A DNA stretch of 19,214 nt, taken from VRUE01 sp035548675. Its GTDB lineage: Bacteria > Actinomycetota > Thermoleophilia > Solirubrobacterales > 70-9. The DNA is taken from NCBI GenBank assembly GCA_035548675.1, contig DASZSJ010000151.1:1-19214 (forward strand), written 5' to 3'. Of the stretch, positions 13,856 to 19,214 are shown piece by piece. The first letter of the stretch is position 1. Each line of letters begins with the position of its first letter. A program made the translations under genes and the position numbers. The notes under the pieces are model-generated. The model made no database searches and had not been told where the DNA came from. It was given only the letters and a program-made list of their open reading frames with translations.

Positions 13856-13862
13856 CGATGCG

Positions 13863-15029
13863 ATGAGCAGGGTCACGGTTGTGGGTGGTGGGCTGGCGGG
13901 GTTGACGGCGGCGATCACGGTGGCCGAAGGCGGGGCCTCGGTTCGGCTGCTCGAGGCGCACGCTGAGCTGGGCGGCCGCGCGCGCAGCATGGGCGGGCCC
14001 TTCAAGGCGAACTTCGGTCCCCACGTCATCTACAAGGACGGCCCGCTCTGGGACTGGCTGGCCGAGCGCGAGCTGTTGCCGAGCTATTCCGGGCCGCCGC
14101 TCTCGGGTATCCGCTTCCGCTGGCAGGGGGAGATCCGCCGCACGCCGCCGCTGGGCACGATCCCGGCGGTGCTGCGCCTGCGCGGTCGCCAGGCGCCGGT
14201 GGACCAGGACTTTCGCGGCTGGGTCGCCAGCCACGCGGACGAGCGCACGGCGGCGATGCTCTCGGCCGCGGCCGGCGTCTACACCTTCCACCACGATCCC
14301 GGTGAGCTCTCCGCCGCCTTCGTCTGGCAGCACTCGGTGCGGGTGCTGCTCAGCCCGCCGCCGACGGCTCGCTACCTGCACGGTGGTTGGGGGTCGCTGA
14401 TCGCAATGCTGGAGGCGCGCGCCCGCCGCCTCGGGGTTGAGATCGAGACCGGGCACGCGGTCGAGAGCCTGCCCGCGGCGCCGGTGATAGTCGCCACCGA
14501 GCTGGCGCGGGCGGCGGAGCTGCTCGGCGAGGGCTCGCTGAACTGGCCAGCGGGGCACACGGTCTGCATCGACCTCGGCTTCGAGCACCGCCGCGGCGAC
14601 CCCTTCATCGTCTCCGACCTCGACGAGTCCGGCTGGGTCGAGCGCTTCAGCGCCGCCGACCCCTCGCTCGCCCCCGCGGGCGAGGAGCTGGTGCAGGCGC
14701 AGATGCCGGTGCGGCCAGGCGAGAGCGCCGAGGCGGCCGGCCTGCGCCTGGAGCGCCTGCTCGAGGCGACGTACCCCGGTCTGCGCGAGCGCGAGCGCTG
14801 GCGCCGCCGCCAGGTGATGGTGGGTCGCAGCGGCCCGCTCGACCGTCCGGGTCTGACCTGGCGCGACCGCCCCGCGATCGACCGCGGCGACGGGGTCTTC
14901 CTCGCCGGCGACATGGTCGCCGCGCCGGGGCTGCTCTCCGAGGTCTCCTGGGCGAGTGGCGCCGAGGCCGGGCGCCTGGCGCTGGCCGCCGCCGGCGCCC
15001 AGCATGGCGAGCTGCGCCGCGTCGCCTGA
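13863..15029 (+). CDS. FAD-dependent amine-oxidase/desaturase-like oxidoreductase
   Basis: This 388-residue flavoprotein has an N-terminal dinucleotide fold VTVVGGGLAGLTAA (G8, G10, G13), then the LLEAHAELGGRARS segment that binds the adenosine ribose and pyrophosphate, and the C-terminal FAD-closing motif GVFLAGDMVAAPGLLSEVSWASG. The layout is that of the phytoene-desaturase / NAD(P)-binding amine-oxidase superfamily, but it is shorter than carotenoid desaturases (about 490 residues), with a compact substrate domain. No heme or metal motif is seen, and the substrate is unknown. It is divergent from the MocR regulator, which may control it. The leader carries a perfect 18-bp hairpin, and another 17-bp hairpin follows 5 nt after the stop. 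Confidence 0.85.
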   Translation: MSRVTVVGGGLAGLTAAITVAEGGASVRLLEAHAELGGRARSMGGPFKANFGPHVIYKDGPLWDWLAERELLPSYSGPPLSGIRFRWQGEIRRTPPLGTIPAVLRLRGRQAPVDQDFRGWVASHADERTAAMLSAAAGVYTFHHDPGELSAAFVWQHSVRVLLSPPPTARYLHGGWGSLIAMLEARARRLGVEIETGHAVESLPAAPVIVATELARAAELLGEGSLNWPAGHTVCIDLGFEHRRGDPFIVSDLDESGWVERFSAADPSLAPAGEELVQAQMPVRPGESAEAAGLRLERLLEATYPGLRERERWRRRQVMVGRSGPLDRPGLTWRDRPAIDRGDGVFLAGDMVAAPGLLSEVSWASGAEAGRLALAAAGAQHGELRRVA

Positions 15030-15033
15030 TTCG

Positions 15034-15079
15034 CGCATCCGACTTTGACCCACCTCCAGTGTGGTCAAAGTCGGATGCG
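15034..15079. terminator. Perfect 17-bp hairpin after the FAD oxidoreductase
   Basis: CGCATCCGACTTTGACC (15034-15050) is exactly complementary to 15063-15079 around a 12-nt loop, and CAC/GTG inside the loop can extend the stem. It begins 5 nt after the stop and ends 13 nt before the next -10 box, so it probably terminates transcription even without a T-run. Confidence 0.65.
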
Positions 15080-15092
15080 TGGCCGGGTCGGC

Positions 15093-15098
15093 TAGCGT
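15093..15098 (+). promoter_or_regulatory. -10 box, leaderless start of the NUDIX gene
   Basis: TAGCGT is followed by 7 nt and GTG 15106, which supports that start over GTG 15061 inside the hairpin. Confidence 0.5.
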
Positions 15099-15105
15099 CT
15101 GGCCG

Positions 15106-15567
15106 GTGGCAGCGACCTCGGCCGGCATCCTGCTCTACCGCCGCCGCGGCGACTCGCTCGAGCTGCTGCTCGTTCACCCCGGCGGCCCCTTCTGGACGAA
15201 GAAGGACGAGGGCGCCTGGTCCATCCCCAAGGGCGAGGTCGACGCCGGGGAGGAGCCGCGTACCTGCGCCCTGCGCGAGCTCGGGGAGGAGCTCGGCTCC
15301 TCGCTCGGGCTCGGCCCGGGGGACCTGACCGAGCTCGGCTCGGTGCGCCAGAAGAGCGGCAAGGTCGTGCACGCCTGGGCGGCCGAGGCCGAGTTCGATC
15401 CCTCGCGGCTGCGCAGCAACACCTTCGCGATGGAGTGGCCGCCCCGCTCGGGCCACCAGCGCGAGTTCCCGGAGGTCGACCGGGCCGAGTGGTTTGCGCC
15501 GGAAGCGGCGCGCGCCAAGATCAACCCGGCCCAGGCCGACTTCATCGATAGGTTGCTGGAGAGATGA
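15106..15567 (+). CDS. NUDIX hydrolase
   Basis: This 153-residue single-domain protein cleaves a nucleoside diphosphate linked to another group. The Nudix box is complete: G43-x5-E49-x7-R57-E58-L59-x-E61-E62-L63-G64. Before it stands GGPFWTKKDEGAWSIPKGE, which resembles the MutT/Ap4A-type subgroup. The terminal EFPEVDRAEWFAPEAARAKI helix is typical. The longer frame from GTG 15061 would add residues encoded by the hairpin; the start here follows the -10 box. The last bases overlap the next start codon (ATGA, 15564-15567), so it is coupled to the RDD gene. The substrate is not inferable. Confidence 0.9.
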   Translation: MAATSAGILLYRRRGDSLELLLVHPGGPFWTKKDEGAWSIPKGEVDAGEEPRTCALRELGEELGSSLGLGPGDLTELGSVRQKSGKVVHAWAAEAEFDPSRLRSNTFAMEWPPRSGHQREFPEVDRAEWFAPEAARAKINPAQADFIDRLLER

Positions 15568-16658
15568 GCGAGGACGCCCGATCGGCCATGCCAGGCGAGG
15601 ACCCGTCGGGATCCGGCGAGGGCCCCCCGGGCGGGCAGCTGCCGCTTTCGGTGCGGCTGCTCGGCGCCGGTGTGCGCAGCGCCCGCTCCGTCGGCCGGGC
15701 GACCGGGGTTGACCGGGCGCTCGAGATCGCCGCCGAGGAGGCGATGGTCGCGGCGGTCGAGAGCGAGGCGGTGGAAAAGGCGGTTGCCCGGGTCCTGCGC
15801 GGCCCCTTGGTCGAGGAGGCGACGAACAGCGCCCTGGAGAGCGAGGCGGTCAAGCGGGCGCTGGTCGAGGCGCTCGACAGCGAGCTGGTCGACGAGGTCT
15901 GGCGCCGCCTGCTCGCCAGCGACGAGGCGCAGCGCCTGGTCGAGCGGATCGCCGAGGCACCGGAGATCCGCGCCGCGATCAGCGCTCAGAGCGTCGGCCT
16001 GATCGAGGACGTTGGCCATACGATCGGGAACGGCACGCGGCGGCTCGACGACGTGCTCGAGCGCATCGTGCGGCGGGTCTTCTTCCGCAAGCGCCGCACC
16101 GAGCCGACCGAGCGCGCCGGCGCCGCCAGCCGCGGCCTCGCCTTCGCCCTCGACGTCCTCATCGTCAACCTCGGCTTCTCCGGCCTGGCCGCGATCGCGG
16201 CGCTGATCGCCTCGGCCTTCACCGGCAACGGCAACGGCGTCTCCAACTTCGCCCTGGCGGCGGGCACGACACTCTGGTTCATCCTCGGCGGCCTCTACCT
16301 GGTCGGCTTCTGGTCGCTCGCCGGGCAGACGCCGGGAATGCGCTTCCTCGGCATCAGGCTGGACGTCGCCGGCCGGGGCCTGCGGCCCGGGCTGGCGCTG
16401 AGGCGCCTGGTCGGCATGGCGCTGGCGGCGATCCCCTTCGGCCTCGGCTTCGTCGGCGTCTTCTTCGACGGGGACCGGCGGGCCTGGGACGACCGGCTCA
16501 GTCGCAGCGGCGTCGTCTACGAGGGCAACGAGCGCACCCCTGCGCCCTGGTCGCGACTGGAGCCGACGGCGGCGACGCCCACTGCCCCGTCAACGACGAA
16601 GGCCCCGGAGAGCCGGGGCCTTCGCTCGCAGCATGTGACCGGGTCGTCACCCGGCTAG
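15564..16658 (+). CDS. RDD-family membrane protein with helical N-terminal repeats
   Basis: This 364-residue protein has a disordered Gly/Pro start, a helical region with three repeats of about 26 residues (VESEAVEKAVARVL at 65-78, LESEAVKRALVEAL at 91-104, LASDEAQRLVERI at 117-129), a basic linker (RKRRTEPTER), and an RDD domain. The domain shows SRGLAFALDVLIV (first helix with Arg and Asp), a second helix near 228-252, GQTPGMRFLGIRL, a third near 282-302, and the closing RRAWDDRLSRSGVVY. RDD proteins are proposed transporters or membrane scaffolds; the function is not known here. The C-terminal 35 residues are Pro/Thr-rich, and part of them is encoded by a terminator-like hairpin. It is translationally coupled to the NUDIX gene. 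Confidence 0.83.
   Translation: MSEDARSAMPGEDPSGSGEGPPGGQLPLSVRLLGAGVRSARSVGRATGVDRALEIAAEEAMVAAVESEAVEKAVARVLRGPLVEEATNSALESEAVKRALVEALDSELVDEVWRRLLASDEAQRLVERIAEAPEIRAAISAQSVGLIEDVGHTIGNGTRRLDDVLERIVRRVFFRKRRTEPTERAGAASRGLAFALDVLIVNLGFSGLAAIAALIASAFTGNGNGVSNFALAAGTTLWFILGGLYLVGFWSLAGQTPGMRFLGIRLDVAGRGLRPGLALRRLVGMALAAIPFGLGFVGVFFDGDRRAWDDRLSRSGVVYEGNERTPAPWSRLEPTAATPTAPSTTKAPESRGLRSQHVTGSSPG
16597..16624. terminator. GC-rich hairpin inside the end of the RDD gene
   Basis: CGAAGGCCCCGG (16597-16608) and CCGGGGCCTTCG (16613-16624) pair perfectly over 12 bp with loop AGAG. It is a classic strong terminator stem. It lies 30 nt past the stop of the convergent 16655-17041 gene, yet within the last codons of the RDD gene. 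Confidence 0.65.
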
Positions 16659-16662
16659 CCGG
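16651..16662. repeat. Palindrome carrying both stop codons
   Basis: CCGGCTAGCCGG is a perfect 12-bp palindrome. Its central CTAG supplies the TAG stop of the RDD gene on the plus strand and the TAG stop of the DUF7144-like gene on the minus strand. A second small stem CCGGGT/ACCCGG lies just before it. Confidence 0.6.
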
Positions 16663-17041
16663 TAACGCTCCCTTCCGGGCCCTCGGCCAGCTTGTAGACG
16701 ATGATGATCGAGAGCGCGAAGATCGCCAGCGACCAGAACGGATAGGCCGGGATCGACAGCAGCGCGCCCATTGCGTTGAGGGCGGCGATGAAGATCCCGA
16801 ACCAGCGCCCGAACTCTCCGCCGGAGAAGAGCGAGAAGGCGGCGACGAGCTCGAGCACGCCGAGGATCAGGGTGATCCAACCCCAGGTGTGCAGGCCGCT
16901 GATGATGAAGGTGCCGTGTTCGGTGAAGAACTTCGAGTCGCCGATCGCGGCGATTCCCCAAATGATGTTCAGCACACCGGCAACCAACAGCAGCACGCCG
17001 GCAAACACCCACCAACCGCTGAGTGTGCTCTCCTCGTTCAT
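16655..17041 (-). CDS. DUF7144-like four-helix membrane protein
   Basis: This 128-residue protein has four hydrophobic segments (about residues 10-30, 52-72, 76-97 and 100-117). Its signature is GWWVFAGVLLLVAGVLNIIWGIAAI, then HTWGWITLILGVLELVAAF, FGRWFGIFIAALNAMGALL and YPFWSLAIFAL, matching an actinobacterial family of unknown function (DUF7144, recalled from family knowledge). The length fits. The frame is open much further upstream through the divergent hydrolase gene, but ATG 17041 has GAAAGGG 6 nt before it. Its stop overlaps that of the RDD gene in a palindromic CTAG. It may respond to stress or membrane state, but that is not shown. Confidence 0.85.
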   Translation of the reverse strand: MNEESTLSGWWVFAGVLLLVAGVLNIIWGIAAIGDSKFFTEHGTFIISGLHTWGWITLILGVLELVAAFSLFSGGEFGRWFGIFIAALNAMGALLSIPAYPFWSLAIFALSIIIVYKLAEGPEGSVTG

Positions 17042-17212
17042 GCGTAACCCTTTCGTCCGCAAATAGGTAAGGAAATAATGCGCGAGGATATTCCAGAGAT
17101 TGGCCGCAAATCCTGCGCTGATGCGAAATTTGCCATTCAGGCGGGGGGCGGGCACCGCGGCACTCCAGCGCTGATCAGGGTATTTCCCGTCGTCCTCGCG
17201 TAGGCTGCGGCG
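17042..17212. promoter_or_regulatory. AT-richer divergent intergenic region
   Basis: This 171-bp gap separates two divergent genes and is clearly richer in A and T than its surroundings. It contains the Shine-Dalgarno GAAAGGG (17048-17054, minus strand), a direct repeat CCGCAAAT at 17057-17064 and 17104-17111, and an inverted ATTTGC at 17128-17133. A promoter for the minus-strand gene must lie here, but no single -10 box stands out. Confidence 0.4.
17201..17206 (+). promoter_or_regulatory. -10 box, leaderless start of the dehalogenase-like gene
   Basis: TAGGCT is followed by 6 nt and ATG 17213. The hexamer is identical to that of ppk2. Confidence 0.55.
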
Positions 17213-18082
17213 ATGGACGTGTTCCGCACGCCGGAGGAGAGTCTCGAAGGGCTGCCCGATTTCCCCTTCGCGCCCAATTACAAGGAGGTCGACGGCCTGC
17301 GGCTCGCTTATATCGACGAGGGGGAGGGCAGGCCGGTCGTCTTCTTCCACGGCGAGCCGACCTGGTCGTTCCTCTGGCGCAAGGTGATCCCGCCGGTGCG
17401 CGACGCCGGCCACCGCTGCATCGCCCCCGATTACGCCGGCTTCGGCCGCTCCGACAAGCCCACCGACCTCGGCTGGTACACCTACGACCGCCACGTCGAG
17501 CTGATCGCGAAGCTGCTCGAGGAGCTCGACGTGCGCGGGGCGACCGCCGTCGTGCACGACTGGGGCGGGCCGATCGGGCTGCGCCTCGCGGTCGAGCACC
17601 GCGATCGCTTCGACCGGATCGTGATCATGGAGACCGGCCCCTTCACCGGTCAGCAGCGGATGAGCGAGGCCTGGCTCAAGTTCCGCGAGTTCGTCCGCGA
17701 CAACGCCGACGTGCCGGTCGGGATGCTGGTGCGGGGCGGCTGCAAGGAGGATCCGGGCGACGCGGTGATCGCCGCCTACGACGCGCCCTTCCCGACGCCG
17801 GAGTCGAAGGCCGGCGCCCGCGCCTTCCCGCTGATCCTGCCGACCGAGCCCGACGCGCCCGGCGCCGCCGAGGGTCGCGCCGTGGCCGACGCGCTGCGGG
17901 GTGACGAGCGGCCGGCGCTCGTGCTCTGGGCGGACTCGGACCCGATCCTGCCGCTCTCGGTCGGCGAACGGGTCTCCGCGCAGCTCGACTTCCCGCCCCC
18001 GCGCCTGGTCGAGAACGCCTCCCACTTCCTGCAGGAGGACTCCGGGCCGGAGATCGGCCGGATCATCGCCGAGTGGCTGTAG
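17213..18082 (+). CDS. Haloalkane-dehalogenase-like alpha/beta hydrolase
   Basis: This 289-residue alpha/beta-hydrolase is close in pattern to haloalkane dehalogenases of the DhlA type. The N-terminal half has HGEPTWSFLWRKVIPP (46-61), PDYAGFGRSDKP, and the nucleophile elbow VVHDWGGPIG with Asp D116 followed by Trp W117 (halide-stabilising position in the family). The acid is likely D241 or D243 in WADSDPILP, and the base is H271 in ASHFLQEDSGP. An Asp nucleophile (not Ser) excludes ordinary esterases; epoxide hydrolases are the main alternative, but they would need the cap tyrosines. A second halide ligand, perhaps W144, cannot be confirmed. The length is typical (290-310). The 3' end overlaps the convergent phosphoesterase gene by 20 bp. 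Confidence 0.82.
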   Translation: MDVFRTPEESLEGLPDFPFAPNYKEVDGLRLAYIDEGEGRPVVFFHGEPTWSFLWRKVIPPVRDAGHRCIAPDYAGFGRSDKPTDLGWYTYDRHVELIAKLLEELDVRGATAVVHDWGGPIGLRLAVEHRDRFDRIVIMETGPFTGQQRMSEAWLKFREFVRDNADVPVGMLVRGGCKEDPGDAVIAAYDAPFPTPESKAGARAFPLILPTEPDAPGAAEGRAVADALRGDERPALVLWADSDPILPLSVGERVSAQLDFPPPRLVENASHFLQEDSGPEIGRIIAEWL

Positions 18083-19181
18083 CGGCGGTGCGCGCCACGG
18101 CCGCGCGCAGCTCCGCCCGGGGCAGGTCGTGCAGCAGCTTCACCCGGCGCGGCGGGCCGTCCTCCTCTAGCCAGGTGACGGTGCCCGGCCAGTAGGGCCC
18201 GGGCGGCGCGCCGGGGTGGTGGAGGGCGTCGGCGTAGACCCAGCTGCCGGTGTTGTGGAGGCGCCCGCCACCGGGGATCGTCCACTCGTCCTCGCCGACT
18301 TCCGGGCCAGCGCGGTGAGTGTGGCCGGCGATCACGTGGGCGGCGTCGAGCCGCAGGCGCCGCGCCAGCTCGGCCGCGGCGACGATGCCGTCGCGGGTGA
18401 TCGCGCCCGCCGAGATGTCCGCGTTGAACTCGGCGCTCAGCAGGCGGTTGAGCAGCCAGACACCGGCGGGGAAGGCGGCGCCGACGGCGGCCCGGCGGGC
18501 GGAGGCGAGAGCGGGGTTGCCGTCGCGGCGCCCGGCGACCGCGCGCCAGGCACGCTCGGAGGGTCGCTTGGAGCCATTGCCCAGGTTGCTTTCGGCGAGT
18601 CCGAAGGCGAGCCCGTAAACGGGGCGGAGGATGCGCTCGTAGTCGGCGGGGGTGGCGGGGTCCTCCGGCCTGCCGGCGCGGCGCATCACCGCGGCGGCGG
18701 CCAGGCACTCGAGCCGCGGCAGCGTCATGTGGCAGTCCATGTAGTGGCCGTGGGTGGCGTAGACGTCGTCGCGCAGCCAGACGCCGGGGTAGGCGACGCT
18801 GAGCTCGGCGTCGCCGAGCCAGGAGGCGATGCGCGCGAGCGGCCCGCTGCTTGGCAGGGCACGGTGCTCCAGGCCCAGCGTCCCGCCGTCCAGGCCGACC
18901 TCTTCCAGCAGCGGCTCGGCCAGCCGGTGGTCGTGGTTGCCCGGCACGAGCACGATGCGCCGGCCTGCCATCGCCTCGCCGAGCGCGGCGAAGAACGGTT
19001 GCGCCGCCGCGAGCACCCGCCCCAGCGGGAAGTCGCGCAGCTCGAGCACGTCGCCGAGCAGGACGAGGCGGTCCGCCCCGGCGATCTCGGCGAGCAGGAG
19101 GTCGCGTGTCGCCGGGTCGCGGAGGATGTCCTCGCCGGTGCCGGCGCCGAGGTGCAGGTCGGAGACGATCGCGGTGCGCAT
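18063..19181 (-). CDS. Calcineurin-like metallophosphoesterase
   Basis: This 372-residue protein has all five metal and phosphate motifs of the family in order: SDLHLG (D8, H10), LLGDVLE (D44), GNHDH (81-85), a HGHY in the middle and GHTH near 290. The first three are spaced as in UDP-2,3-diacylglucosamine hydrolase-like and Ser/Thr-phosphatase-like members, but a 110-residue insertion rich in Ala and Arg separates the central His from the final GHTH. The substrate is unknown. ATG 19181 is chosen because the TAGGTT box ends 7 nt upstream; the longer frame from TTG 19190 starts inside the box. The first gene-free bases of the next region are seen at 19195-19214. Confidence 0.87.
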   Translation of the reverse strand: MRTAIVSDLHLGAGTGEDILRDPATRDLLLAEIAGADRLVLLGDVLELRDFPLGRVLAAAQPFFAALGEAMAGRRIVLVPGNHDHRLAEPLLEEVGLDGGTLGLEHRALPSSGPLARIASWLGDAELSVAYPGVWLRDDVYATHGHYMDCHMTLPRLECLAAAAVMRRAGRPEDPATPADYERILRPVYGLAFGLAESNLGNGSKRPSERAWRAVAGRRDGNPALASARRAAVGAAFPAGVWLLNRLLSAEFNADISAGAITRDGIVAAAELARRLRLDAAHVIAGHTHRAGPEVGEDEWTIPGGGRLHNTGSWVYADALHHPGAPPGPYWPGTVTWLEEDGPPRRVKLLHDLPRAELRAAVARTAATATRR

Positions 19182-19188
19182 CGCCGTC

Positions 19189-19194
19189 AACCTA
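19189..19194 (-). promoter_or_regulatory. -10 box, leaderless start of the phosphoesterase gene
   Basis: TAGGTT on the minus strand is followed by 7 nt and ATG 19181. Confidence 0.5.
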
Positions 19195-19214
19195 GCCGGT
19201 GTGGCGACTTGTTC

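Noticed and set aside
13858..13866. A mini-ORF ATG CGA TGA overlapping the FAD oxidoreductase start
   Set aside because: Two sense codons overlapping the start by chance; no separate ribosome binding site decides it.
13803..15128. A 441-codon open frame on the minus strand opposite the FAD oxidoreductase
   Set aside because: It is antisense to a gene with GxGxxG and FAD motifs, and it runs through both hairpins.
1..19214. CRISPR array, insertion sequence, phage or toxin-antitoxin genes
   Set aside because: No regularly spaced repeats, transposase or integrase motifs, terminal inverted repeats or small paired toxin genes were seen in either strand.

Overview
The window is GC-rich, densely packed chromosomal DNA with genes on both strands. 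The protein families suggest a free-living actinobacterium of the Thermoleophilia / Solirubrobacterales type: a MocR-type regulator, a four-helix DUF7144-like membrane protein, a secreted NlpC/P60-like pair ending in ARHPxG, and an HTH plus LAGLIDADG protein beside tRNA genes. Many genes also carry a TANNNT box only 6-7 nt before the start codon, as in leaderless actinobacterial transcripts. The lineage is inferred from family resemblance, not from a marker gene.

Layout: (1) 1-523 is the 3' end of an acyl-CoA carboxylase carboxyltransferase gene, convergent with a two-gene operon (3387 to 581) of a metallo-beta-lactamase-fold hydrolase and acetoacetyl-CoA synthetase, translationally coupled by a GTGA overlap. 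(2) 3413-5503 is a tRNA-rich accessory patch. It holds an intact HTH plus LAGLIDADG protein directly behind tRNA-Leu(CAA), a small four-helix membrane protein, tRNA-Leu(UAG), a decayed copy of the same HTH plus LAGLIDADG family, and a tRNA-Trp(CCA)-like gene with a weak D-stem. (3) 5541-7242 encodes a class I-like PPK2 polyphosphate kinase and a six-helix membrane protein with an HVHH motif. (4) 7193-8679 is a divergent pair of secreted NlpC/P60-like proteins. (5) 8737-9957 is a PQQ-type beta-propeller lipoprotein, followed by divergent tRNA-Gly(UCC) and tRNA-Pro(GGG). (6) 10331-12263 is a divergent VOC (glyoxalase-fold) protein and an amidase-signature enzyme. (7) 12307-16658 is a MocR/GntR-aminotransferase regulator divergent from an FAD-dependent oxidoreductase, which is bracketed by two long perfect hairpins, then a NUDIX hydrolase coupled to an RDD membrane protein. 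(8) 16655-19181 holds the DUF7144-like membrane protein, a haloalkane-dehalogenase-like hydrolase and a metallophosphoesterase.

Most genes are housekeeping or metabolic: acyl-CoA and ketone-body metabolism, polyphosphate, amide hydrolysis, cell-wall and envelope functions. The most unusual part is the tRNA-associated HTH plus LAGLIDADG family. One copy is intact and appears to be read from a tRNA promoter. A second is a relic that lost its whole LAGLIDADG core but kept its HTH and its C-terminal GPK tail. The second general theme is the repeated leaderless-promoter geometry, which also fixes several start codons that the longest open frames would misplace.
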